A stretch of 64,000 nt of DNA from Prevotella sp. (GTDB taxonomy: Bacteria > Bacteroidota > Bacteroidia > Bacteroidales > Dysgonomonadaceae). Numbering within the stretch: position 1 is the first letter of the stretch; every line of letters starts with the position of its first letter. Positions 9,996 through 17,436 of this stretch are shown here, in pieces. Under the pieces are notes generated by a model. The model saw nothing but the letters and a program-made list of their open reading frames with translations. It made no database searches and had not been told where the DNA came from. Location: NCBI GenBank assembly GCA_031285625.1, contig JAITVV010000043.1, positions 81,080 through 145,079 of the forward strand, written 5' to 3'. A program made the translations under genes and the position numbers.

Positions 9996-11357
9996 ATGGG
10001 AAAAATACAGGTCTCTCTTATTTTTATAATATTGTTATTTTGCACAATTAGCTGTAACAATAAAGTCAGCAATTCTACTAAAGAACCAGCTAATGAAGAG
10101 TTGGTTATTACAGATGAAGCCCTACTTGATAGTGTACAACGCAGGACATTCAACTATTTTTGGGAAGGTGCTGAACCTGTGAGCGGAATGGCACGTGAAC
10201 GGTATCATGTAGATGGAGACTACGGACAACATGATAAGAACACAGTTACATCCGGAGGAAGCGGATTTGGCATTATGGCTATTATTGCCGGAATAGACAG
10301 GGGCTATGTGACGCGTGAACAAGGTCTGGAGAGACTGACTAAAATAGTTAGTTTCCTCGAAAAAGCAGATTCTTTTCACGGCGTTTTCCCGCACTGGTGG
10401 AATGGAGAAACCGGAAAAGTAGTAGGCTTTAGTGATAGAGACAACGGAGGTGACCTTGTGGAAACTTCATTCCTATTGCAAGGATTACTAGCAGTGCATC
10501 AATACTACATAAGTGGCTCAGCTGCAGAAAAAGCACTTGCATCCCGTATAGATAAAATATGGCGTAATGTAGACTGGAACTGGCACCGTAACGGACAAAA
10601 CGTTCTATACTGGCACTGGAGCCCGAATCACTCATGGGAAATGAATTTCCCTATTCGCGGATACAATGAGTGTCTTATCACATATATTCTGGCTGCATGT
10701 TCCCCAACACATGGGGTTCCGGCGGAGGTCTATCACGAAGGTTGGGGCGAAAATGGAAAAATCATCGCACCACATGAGTTAGAAGGCTATAACTTAAATA
10801 TGCGCTATCAAAGCAACACTGGTATCGGTCCCCTATTCTGGGCGCATTATTCATTTCTGGGGCTAAATCCAACCGGATTGAAAGATAAATATGCCAATTA
10901 TTATCAGGAAATGAAAAACTATACCCTGATAAATAGAGACTATTGCATACGCAATCCAAAAGGATTTAAAGGATACGGTGAAAATTGCTGGGGACTGACA
11001 GCAAGCTATTCAGTCAATGGATATGCAGCTCACGAACCATCTGAACATGGTGACATGGGAGTAATTTCACCTACAGCCGCACTGTCATCTATTGTATATA
11101 CACCTGAAGAATCAATCAAAGTAATGCGGAACTTATATCGTATGGGAGATAAAGTATGGGGGCAATATGGTTTCTACGATGCATTTAGTGAAACGGACAA
11201 TTGGTACCCACAACGTTACCTAGCCATTGATCAAGGGCCAATAGCTGTCATGATAGAGAATTACCGTTCTCAATTACTTTGGAAACTCTTCATGAGCCAT
11301 CCGGATGTTCAGAAAGGATTGAAAAAACTCGGTTTTACATCTCCCTCATTAAATTAA
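9996..11357 (+). CDS. GH144 endo-beta-1,2-glucanase, lipoprotein
   Basis: Cuts beta-1,2-glucan internally to short sophoro-oligosaccharides. The 453 residues start with a lipoprotein signal (lipobox ending TISC, Cys20), so the enzyme is anchored, probably at the cell surface or in the periplasm. The body is a single (alpha/alpha)6-type domain of the kind often mislabelled glucoamylase. The acidic cluster DRDNGGDLVE (Asp149, Asp153, Glu156) and Glu225 in GYNECLI have the same spacing as the residues I recall being probed in the characterised Chitinophaga pinensis enzyme (135, 139, 142, 211). This agreement makes the family call strong. It is the gene that identifies the PUL's substrate. Confidence 0.85.
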   Translation: MGKIQVSLIFIILLFCTISCNNKVSNSTKEPANEELVITDEALLDSVQRRTFNYFWEGAEPVSGMARERYHVDGDYGQHDKNTVTSGGSGFGIMAIIAGIDRGYVTREQGLERLTKIVSFLEKADSFHGVFPHWWNGETGKVVGFSDRDNGGDLVETSFLLQGLLAVHQYYISGSAAEKALASRIDKIWRNVDWNWHRNGQNVLYWHWSPNHSWEMNFPIRGYNECLITYILAACSPTHGVPAEVYHEGWGENGKIIAPHELEGYNLNMRYQSNTGIGPLFWAHYSFLGLNPTGLKDKYANYYQEMKNYTLINRDYCIRNPKGFKGYGENCWGLTASYSVNGYAAHEPSEHGDMGVISPTAALSSIVYTPEESIKVMRNLYRMGDKVWGQYGFYDAFSETDNWYPQRYLAIDQGPIAVMIENYRSQLLWKLFMSHPDVQKGLKKLGFTSPSLN

Positions 11358-11366
11358 ATACTTTCG

Positions 11367-11400
11367 TAGTCTAAAGGTTATGTCTATAACCTTTAGACTA
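11367..11400 (+). terminator. Strong intrinsic terminator after GH144
   Basis: A perfect 15-bp stem (TAGTCTAAAGGTTAT with its complement) and a 4-nt loop, followed directly by TTTTT. It separates GH144 from the hydrolase gene 173 bp downstream, so the latter may have its own weak promoter. Confidence 0.85.
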
Positions 11401-11530
11401 TTTTTCAATTATGCCATGATATCCTCCAAGCAAGACACCTCATCATTCTACCACATATATAAAGCATCGAATCACCATAAACCGGAGTATTATAATTATC
11501 TTTAGAACTGCAATCTCAAAAGTAATAATT

Positions 11531-12295
11531 ATGAAAAAAAGTATTTTCACACTTATCTTCCTCATCTTCTCCTTATTTAGCTATGCTCAGTTCAAGAATG
11601 CGTCATTTATGATAAATGGGTATACTTTACCATATCAAATCATGTATCCGGAGAACTATGATGAAACAAAAGCATATCCTTTAGTTGTATTCCTTCACGG
11701 GGCAGGAGAACGGGGCAATGACAATCAAAAACAGCTAACACATGGAAAGCAATTCCTTATTGATAATTTCCACCTTGCACATCCATCTATAGTAATAGCA
11801 CCACAATGCCCTACTGATAGCTATTGGGCAAACGTAATGCGTCATCAGATAGATAATAAAATGACTTTAACTTTTGGTGTTTCAGATAGCCCCACTCAAC
11901 CGATGAATACCCTCATGGCACTCATTCAATATTGGCTTTCTTCAGAAAAGATAGATACAGGAAAAGTATATGTAGGAGGACTATCAATGGGAGGTATGGG
12001 CACTTTAGAACTACTGTGGCGAATGCCCCGGACATTTACAGCAGCTTTTCCGATATGTGGAGGAGCTGACTTAAGCAAGCTTTCATTATATGCAAAGAAT
12101 ACTGCTGTATGGATTTTCCATGGTAGTGATGATTCTGTTGTTCCTGCACAAAATTCGAGAGACATATATAAAAACCTGAAAGAATTGGGATGTGATACAG
12201 AATATACAGAATACGAAGGAGTTAATCACAACAGTTGGGACAATGCATTTCAAGAAAAAGATTTAGCTACGTGGCTATTCACACATACTAAATAG
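11531..12295 (+). CDS. Secreted alpha/beta-hydrolase (esterase / prolyl-oligopeptidase-like fold)
   Basis: A 254-residue exported serine hydrolase. The signal peptide ends at SYAQ (residue 20). An oxyanion-type motif HGAGERG lies at about 56-62, the nucleophile elbow is GLSMGGMG (Ser152), the acid is probably Asp201 in HGSDDSVVP, and the base is His233 in GVNHNSWD. The family includes carbohydrate esterases and feruloyl-esterase-like enzymes. Placement at the end of the beta-1,2-glucan PUL suggests removal of ester substituents from the glucan, but it is separated from GH144 by a strong terminator, so membership in the locus is likely rather than proven. The substrate is unknown. Confidence 0.75.
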   Translation: MKKSIFTLIFLIFSLFSYAQFKNASFMINGYTLPYQIMYPENYDETKAYPLVVFLHGAGERGNDNQKQLTHGKQFLIDNFHLAHPSIVIAPQCPTDSYWANVMRHQIDNKMTLTFGVSDSPTQPMNTLMALIQYWLSSEKIDTGKVYVGGLSMGGMGTLELLWRMPRTFTAAFPICGGADLSKLSLYAKNTAVWIFHGSDDSVVPAQNSRDIYKNLKELGCDTEYTEYEGVNHNSWDNAFQEKDLATWLFTHTK

Positions 12296-12353
12296 AGATT
12301 GGATTGGTTATCACAGTTAATAGGTAGATTAAGGTTAAATTAGCTCAAAGAAA

Positions 12354-12386
12354 AGACCGCACAATGACAATGTCAGAGTGTGGTCT
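12354..12386. terminator. Bidirectional terminator between convergent genes
   Basis: AGACCGCAC (12354-12362) pairs with GTGTGGTCT (12378-12386) with one G-U pair, and a small inner hairpin forms from TGAC and GTCA. A-rich sequence on the left and CTTT on the right allow use from both strands. It separates the hydrolase (+) from tyrA (-). Confidence 0.7.
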
Positions 12387-12407
12387 CTTTATTTAAATCT
12401 TTATCGG

Positions 12408-13190
12408 TTATCCTTTTTCAGCAATATTACCTCTTACTTTAGTCAAAAATTTAAGCATCCCGGCACTATCTTTTTTCTCAATGATCTCTAAAAGATGTTT
12501 CAATTCAGCACGAATCCCTTCTACCTGAGCCGGAGTATATGGGTTGAAAAGAATTTCAGTCAAAAGAAAATCATCTTCAGACAGAAGCCCTTTTGCAATA
12601 TTCATATGACGCTTAAATGTTGTACCGGGCGCATCCTGGTGTTTCATTACAGAAGCAAAGACAAGTGTAGATGCAAATGGTATGGACAGGGAATAAGCAA
12701 TGGTTTCGTCATGCTCCTCAAATGTGTATTCAAATACATTCAATTTGAGACTGCTGTATAAATCTTTAAAGAATATCTTCCCCCAATGATTTGACTCTGA
12801 TATCACAATCGCACTCTGAGTACTTAAGTCAGTCAAGTTAGCAAATGTAGGGCCAAACATCGGATGTGTAGAAGCAAAGGGCCGTCCGGTCTTCTGATAA
12901 AATTCTCTCAATCCGGTTTTTACAGAGGCAATATCGGATAATATACATGCCTCATCCAGATAAGGGAGGACCATTTCAAAAGCCTGAATTGTATATTTCA
13001 CAGTTGCAGCATTAATAACGATTTCCGGATTAAATTCCTTTATCTCTTCCGGATTACTCATCCTCACCACATTATAGACAAACCGAAGACGTTTTGGATC
13101 TATATCGAAAACAGCAACTTCATGATCGAAGCTCAATACATCTGTAAAAAAGGAACCCATCTTTCCGGCTCCAAGTATCAATATTTTCAT
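12408..13190 (-). CDS. tyrA: Prephenate dehydrogenase (tyrosine biosynthesis)
   Basis: Oxidatively decarboxylates prephenate to 4-hydroxyphenylpyruvate. The 260 residues start with an NAD(P)-binding Rossmann motif (MKILILGAGKMGSFF). The catalytic region has SDIASVKTGLREF and STHPMFGPTFAN, the latter carrying the family's His-Pro-Met-Phe-Gly signature. The frame is open upstream to 13274, but that extension would read through a terminator hairpin (13266-13289) and past a good -7 box (13211-13218). ATG at 13190 is therefore the start. There is no fused chorismate mutase domain, so that activity must be encoded elsewhere. Gene symbol by family. Confidence 0.85.
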   Translation of the reverse strand: MKILILGAGKMGSFFTDVLSFDHEVAVFDIDPKRLRFVYNVVRMSNPEEIKEFNPEIVINAATVKYTIQAFEMVLPYLDEACILSDIASVKTGLREFYQKTGRPFASTHPMFGPTFANLTDLSTQSAIVISESNHWGKIFFKDLYSSLKLNVFEYTFEEHDETIAYSLSIPFASTLVFASVMKHQDAPGTTFKRHMNIAKGLLSEDDFLLTEILFNPYTPAQVEGIRAELKHLLEIIEKKDSAGMLKFLTKVRGNIAEKG

Positions 13191-13210
13191 CTCTGTATTT
13201 TTAATTCGTG

Positions 13211-13218
13211 CAAAGATA
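13211..13218 (-). promoter_or_regulatory. -7 box for tyrA (TATCTTTG on - strand)
   Basis: Reads TATCTTTG on the - strand, an exact TAnnTTTG match, about 20 bp upstream of the chosen tyrA start. No clear -33 TTTG is seen. Confidence 0.5.
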
Positions 13219-13265
13219 CAAGATTGAAGGGAATCTTGGTCTATTTTTTCCTTATATAAAGAAAA

Positions 13266-13289
13266 AGCCGGCAAATAAATTTGCCGGCT
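13266..13289 (-). terminator. Intrinsic terminator of the EF-G paralogue
   Basis: A perfect 10-bp stem, AGCCGGCAAA with TTTGCCGGCT, and a 4-nt loop. On the - strand it is followed by TTTTTC, as expected for a terminator of the gene ending at 13311. Confidence 0.85.
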
Positions 13290-13310
13290 CTATAAATATT
13301 CCAGATAATA

Positions 13311-15470
13311 TTAATCTTCGTCTTTCTGACTAGCTTCGTATTCTTTCAATAGCTTGTCCTGAACGTCGGAAGGGACAAGTTCATAACTTGCAAACTTCAT
13401 CGTAAACGACGCACGACCTCCGGTTAACGAACTAAGTGAAATAGAATAGTTTGACATTTCTTTCAATGGTACTTTAGCATTTAATATCTCTATACCTTTA
13501 TCACTTTCCATACCCATAATCATGGCGCGACGATTTTGAAGATCACCCATTACATCACCCATCCTATCTGACGGAACGGATACAACTACATCATACACAG
13601 GCTCAAGAATCTTAGGACCTGCATTCTTAAATGCCTCGCTGAACGCATTACGTCCTGCCAGCATAAATGAGATTTCATTAGAATCTACCGGGTGCATCTT
13701 ACCATCATAAACTACTACGCGTACATCACGGGCATATGAGCCGGTTAAAGGCCCTTGCTCGAGACGCGACATAATACCTTTGAGGATTGCAGGCAGGAAG
13801 CGGGCATCGATCGATCCACCGACGATACTACTTACAAAAACCAGTTTACCTCCCCAATCTAAATCATAGACCTGAGTATCACGTGCCTGCACTTTAAACT
13901 CCTGTCCATTAAACTTATATGTTTCAGGCATTGGCATACCTTCAGTATAAGGCTCTACAACCAGATGTACTTCACCGAACTGTCCGGCACCACCCGATTG
14001 TTTCTTATGGCGATAATCGGCACGTGCAGCTTTAGTGATCGTTTCACGATAAGGAATTTTCGGTTCTGAGAAGACAATCGAAATTTTATCGTTGTTTTCT
14101 ATCCTCCATTTCAACGTTTTAAGATGGAACTCACCTTGTCCCGATACTATAAGTTGTTTCAATTCCTTCGAATTCTCAATAACCCATGTCGGATCTTCCT
14201 CACGCATACGCTGCAATACTTCATTCATTTTTTCAGTATCTTTCTCATTTTCAGCCTTAATTGCGCGACGGTATTTAGGATCAGGATATTTTATAAAATT
14301 GAACTTATTATCAACTCCCTTTGCATTCAATGTATTACCAGTACGAACATCTTTTAGTTTCACAGCTGCCCCGATATCTCCGGCAACAAGTTCTTCCACC
14401 TTTGTCCGTTGCTGCCCTGCCGGACAGAATATTTGTCCCATTCGTTCTTTAGAGCCCCTGTCTGCATTCAGTAAATCATCACCTTCATGTACTTTACCAC
14501 TCATCACCTTGAAGTAAGAAACTTCACCGACGTGCGGTTCCACTGTGGTTTTAAAGAAAAAGAGACTGGTTGGAGCATCCGATTCCGGTTTTATTTCCAC
14601 CCCATTAGTATTTATTGGAGCTGGTAAATCGCGAACATAAGGAACTACATTACCAAGGAACTCCATTGTACGGCGTACACACATATCTTTTTCAGCAGAC
14701 ACACAGAATATTGGATACAGGTCTCTGTGAACCAATCCCCAACGGATACCCATACGCATCTCGTCTTCTGTAAGAGTTCCCTGATCAAAGAATTTCTCCA
14801 TCAAAGATTCTTCATTTTCTGCAGCTGCCTCTACTAATTTCTGTTTTAGTTCTTTTGCTTTTTCCCTTTCTTCATCAGGGATATCAAGCACCTCAGGAGC
14901 TCCGCCTTCCGGCTTCCACCTGAGCATTTTATATTTTAAAATATCAATAACAGCATTAAAGCCTTCCCCACAGTTGATGGGATATTGTATCAAAACTGCT
15001 TTTTCACCATATTCGGCTTTCAGTTGTGATACTACATTGTCAAAATCAGCTTTTGGATGATCCAGCTGATTAACAATAAATATAACAGGTTTCTGTAATT
15101 TATGAGTATATCTTAATTGATTAATAGTACCCACTTCCATACCATACTGGGCATTGAGTACCATGAGTGCAGTATCTGTCACATTAAGTGATGTAACTAC
15201 GTTTCCTACAAAGTCATCTGATCCCGGACAATCGATAAAATTCAGTTTGCGATTCATCCATTCCACAGAGAAAATGCTGGAAAAAACAGAATAACCGTAT
15301 TCTTTTTCCACAGGGAAATAGTCCGAGACTGTATTTCCGTCTTTCACACTTCCTCTGCGTTTTATGACGCCAGCTTCATAGAGCATGGCCTCGGCGAGAG
15401 TGGTTTTGCCCGCTCCCGAACTACCAAGAATAGCTATATTCTTGATTTCTTGAGTTTGGTAAGTTTTCAT
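13311..15470 (-). CDS. fusA2: EF-G paralogue (EF-G2 type) with degenerate GTPase motifs
   Basis: A ribosomal translocase homologue of 719 residues, full EF-G length with domains G, II, III, IV and V. Domain V carries SVPSDRMGDVMGDLQNRRA. The G domain is unusual. G1 is GSSGAGKTT (16-24). G3 is DCPGSDDF (80-87) instead of DTPGHVDF, so the catalytic His is Ser84. G4 is NQLD (134-137) instead of NKxD. From memory, Bacteroides species have an EF-G2 paralogue without detectable GTPase activity that is used during carbon limitation and controlled by the carbohydrate regulator Cur. This gene looks like that orthologue, and its place among PULs fits. It is not the housekeeping fusA, which normally lies in a ribosomal protein operon. 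Symbol by similarity to the reported fusA2. Confidence 0.85.
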   Translation of the reverse strand: MKTYQTQEIKNIAILGSSGAGKTTLAEAMLYEAGVIKRRGSVKDGNTVSDYFPVEKEYGYSVFSSIFSVEWMNRKLNFIDCPGSDDFVGNVVTSLNVTDTALMVLNAQYGMEVGTINQLRYTHKLQKPVIFIVNQLDHPKADFDNVVSQLKAEYGEKAVLIQYPINCGEGFNAVIDILKYKMLRWKPEGGAPEVLDIPDEEREKAKELKQKLVEAAAENEESLMEKFFDQGTLTEDEMRMGIRWGLVHRDLYPIFCVSAEKDMCVRRTMEFLGNVVPYVRDLPAPINTNGVEIKPESDAPTSLFFFKTTVEPHVGEVSYFKVMSGKVHEGDDLLNADRGSKERMGQIFCPAGQQRTKVEELVAGDIGAAVKLKDVRTGNTLNAKGVDNKFNFIKYPDPKYRRAIKAENEKDTEKMNEVLQRMREEDPTWVIENSKELKQLIVSGQGEFHLKTLKWRIENNDKISIVFSEPKIPYRETITKAARADYRHKKQSGGAGQFGEVHLVVEPYTEGMPMPETYKFNGQEFKVQARDTQVYDLDWGGKLVFVSSIVGGSIDARFLPAILKGIMSRLEQGPLTGSYARDVRVVVYDGKMHPVDSNEISFMLAGRNAFSEAFKNAGPKILEPVYDVVVSVPSDRMGDVMGDLQNRRAMIMGMESDKGIEILNAKVPLKEMSNYSISLSSLTGGRASFTMKFASYELVPSDVQDKLLKEYEASQKDED

Positions 15471-15520
15471 GGCCTAAATGTTTTTACAGGTTAATAATAA
15501 TTTAGCTTTTTACCAAAATA

Positions 15521-15578
15521 CTCCAAATTTTGGAGCACTGTTTTCAAAATTAGTGAAATGTTCTGATGATATAGCAAA
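15521..15578 (-). promoter_or_regulatory. Promoter and palindrome upstream of the EF-G paralogue
   Basis: On the - strand, TTTG (15575-15578), 22 bp, then TAATTTTG (15545-15552) approximates the Bacteroidota promoter (usual spacing 19-21). About 10 bp downstream is a perfect 15-bp palindrome, CTCCAAA-T-TTTGGAG (15521-15535), near the predicted transcription start. It could be a regulator site, but the protein that binds it is not known. Confidence 0.5.
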
Positions 15579-15653
15579 AAAATACATGTTATTTAGTTAT
15601 AAAAAATTAACATGAAAGAAAAATATTCAGAATATCTAAATCCGCCCGTTCAC

Positions 15654-15699
15654 AATAATAAGAAACTACAGATATCAATATCTGTAGTTTCTTATTATT
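15654..15699 (-). terminator. Very strong terminator hairpin after GH43
   Basis: A 46-nt perfect inverted repeat: 22 bp pair around a 2-nt centre, with GAAACTACAGATAT as the core of one arm. It lies just after the GH43 stop and ends in T-rich sequence on the - strand. It closes the left end of the xyloglucan locus. Confidence 0.85.
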
Positions 15700-15718
15700 T
15701 GAGGTAGAATATGTTCTA

Positions 15719-17305
15719 TTATTTCGCACTATAGTCGAACCAGTCATAATATGCCTTGGCATTACTTGACTTACCATTCGATGAAGCATATAGTCCAATC
15801 ATTACCCCGGTGAATCCTCCGGCAACCTCAGTGCTAAGATAGCGGGTATCCAGCTTACCCAACTCACTATATTGATTGCTATCAGCCTCTGAGCAATAAA
15901 AAGAGTAATTAGTAGGATTACCTTCAATTTTCAGCTTCACCTTATTTCCTTTTATTTGTTTCTCCCCGGCAATATATGAGAGTGAGCCTACATGCACTCT
16001 CAGCTGAGCAATATATTGTCCATTAACTTTTTTTATTATAAAATCGTAATGATGAGTATTATTCTGAATCAATGTCATTCCGGCTTCCTCATTTTCGGCA
16101 GAAGAGTCGAATTGCAAAAGGGTCTCCGCAATGAAATCATGCTCAGTCTGTCTACGGCAAACAAAAGACACAGATTCTGTTTCATTTAACGTATATGGTG
16201 ACGTGCTTATTCTCAACCAACCTTTCTTATCTGTCAGTGAATAGTTCTCCCTTATCGGATTACGTAAATATTGCCATTCAAAACCAAGCTTATCCCCATC
16301 GAAATTTGTACGGATATCTGCTTTCGGGAAAGGATGTAAAGGAAGAGTAGGTACATTCATATTCAGAGCTACAGTACCGTCTCCGTTTACCTGTGGCCAA
16401 CCGCCTTTGGGCCAGTCTACAGGAGCAAGGAAAGTCTCACGACCAAGCACATGATAATAAGCCCACTGATGTGTAACCCTGAATCCAAGAAATACCATCC
16501 ACCATGAACCATCCTTAGCCTGTACCAGATCAGCATGTCCAACACCTTGTATCTGGTTTGCCTGCCCTCTGCGGTTAGCATGTGTCAATATCGGATTTAG
16601 CGGGCACGATTCATAAGGGCCATTTATATTTTTACTGCGCCCGATTGTGGCACTATGCATATATTCAGTACCGCCTTCGCCCAACAGTAAATAATAATAC
16701 CCGTCTTTCTTATAAATATGAGGAGCCTCAGGGAAGCGTCCACCGATACCGCCCCATACCAGCTGCTCAGGCCCAATAACCTTCCCTGTTTTTAAGTCCA
16801 CTTCTGTTACACGGATACCTTCATTACCCTGTGTCACAAAGTATGTTTTACCATCTTCATCCCAGAAGATATCAGGATCTATGCTATCTATAGCGACCCA
16901 GATAGGTTCGCTCCACGGCCCGGCAGGATCAGTTGCCGTACAAAAGAAATTACCACCTCCGGACACATTTGTACATATAACATAAAATAACCCATCATGA
17001 AAACGTAAAGATGGGGCAAACAAACCTCCCGAAGCAGGAGATTTATGCAAAGGGAGCTGTGAATCGCGTGTAAGGCAATGCCCTATTTGTTCCCAGTTAA
17101 CAAGGTCTTTACTATGGTAGATGGGCAAACCCGGAAAATATTCGAAAGACGATGTTACCAAATAAAAGTCATCTCCTACCCGGCAAATACTAGGATCGGG
17201 ATTGAAGCCCGGAATTATAGGATTCTTATACCCCGTTTGTGCAAATAACTGGATGGAGAATACTGTAAGGCAAACAATTGTTACTATTTTAAGGATGTTT
17301 CTCAT
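15719..17305 (-). CDS. GH43 glycosidase (alpha-L-arabinofuranosidase / beta-xylosidase type)
   Basis: Exported glycosidase of 528 residues with a signal peptide ending near LFAQ (23). An N-terminal five-bladed propeller carries the GH43 triad: Asp37 in GFNPDPS (base), Asp143 in SIDPDIFWDEDG (pKa modulator) and Glu193 in FPEAPH (acid). A C-terminal beta-sandwich from about 340 onward matches the extension found in many GH43 xylosidases and arabinofuranosidases. In the xyloglucan locus described in Bacteroides ovatus, GH43 enzymes remove arabinofuranose side chains, and that role is inferred here. It is the last gene of the - strand glycosidase block, separated from GH3 by 131 bp with unusual repeats that may give it separate control. 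Confidence 0.85.
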   Translation of the reverse strand: MRNILKIVTIVCLTVFSIQLFAQTGYKNPIIPGFNPDPSICRVGDDFYLVTSSFEYFPGLPIYHSKDLVNWEQIGHCLTRDSQLPLHKSPASGGLFAPSLRFHDGLFYVICTNVSGGGNFFCTATDPAGPWSEPIWVAIDSIDPDIFWDEDGKTYFVTQGNEGIRVTEVDLKTGKVIGPEQLVWGGIGGRFPEAPHIYKKDGYYYLLLGEGGTEYMHSATIGRSKNINGPYESCPLNPILTHANRRGQANQIQGVGHADLVQAKDGSWWMVFLGFRVTHQWAYYHVLGRETFLAPVDWPKGGWPQVNGDGTVALNMNVPTLPLHPFPKADIRTNFDGDKLGFEWQYLRNPIRENYSLTDKKGWLRISTSPYTLNETESVSFVCRRQTEHDFIAETLLQFDSSAENEEAGMTLIQNNTHHYDFIIKKVNGQYIAQLRVHVGSLSYIAGEKQIKGNKVKLKIEGNPTNYSFYCSEADSNQYSELGKLDTRYLSTEVAGGFTGVMIGLYASSNGKSSNAKAYYDWFDYSAK

Positions 17306-17334
17306 GATTGTTACTTTTTGGATATACTTATTAT

Positions 17335-17399
17335 CAGCTATTTATACAGAAAAAGTAACAAAAGTGACACTTTTTACAACAGTTTATCTGTTACTTTTT
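17335..17399 (-). promoter_or_regulatory. Repeat-rich control region upstream of GH43 (TGTYAC element)
   Basis: On the - strand, GTGTCACTTTTGTTAC (17370-17355) closely matches GTGTTACTTTTGTCAC upstream of the ECF sigma operon at 57256. The likeness extends to 27 of 36 positions (17370-17335). An 11-bp inverted repeat, AAAAAGTAACA / TGTTACTTTTT, spans 17399-17350 and encloses AAAAGTG-A-CACTTTT (17360-17374). A third GTTACTTTTT lies at 17310-17319 next to the start codon. No TAnnTTTG box is seen. It could be an alternative-sigma promoter or an attenuating hairpin after GH3. Confidence 0.45.
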
Positions 17400-17436
17400 C
17401 CGTATGGTAAAGTTTATAGCTTATATATAGATAATT

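Noticed and set aside
13191-13274. N-terminal extension of the tyrA reading frame
   Set aside because: It would encode 28 residues across a terminator hairpin and a -7 box. The Rossmann motif begins right at the internal Met, so the shorter start is used.
15607-15798. Short - strand frame at the end of GH43
   Set aside because: It runs through the 46-nt terminator palindrome and overlaps GH43 in another frame.
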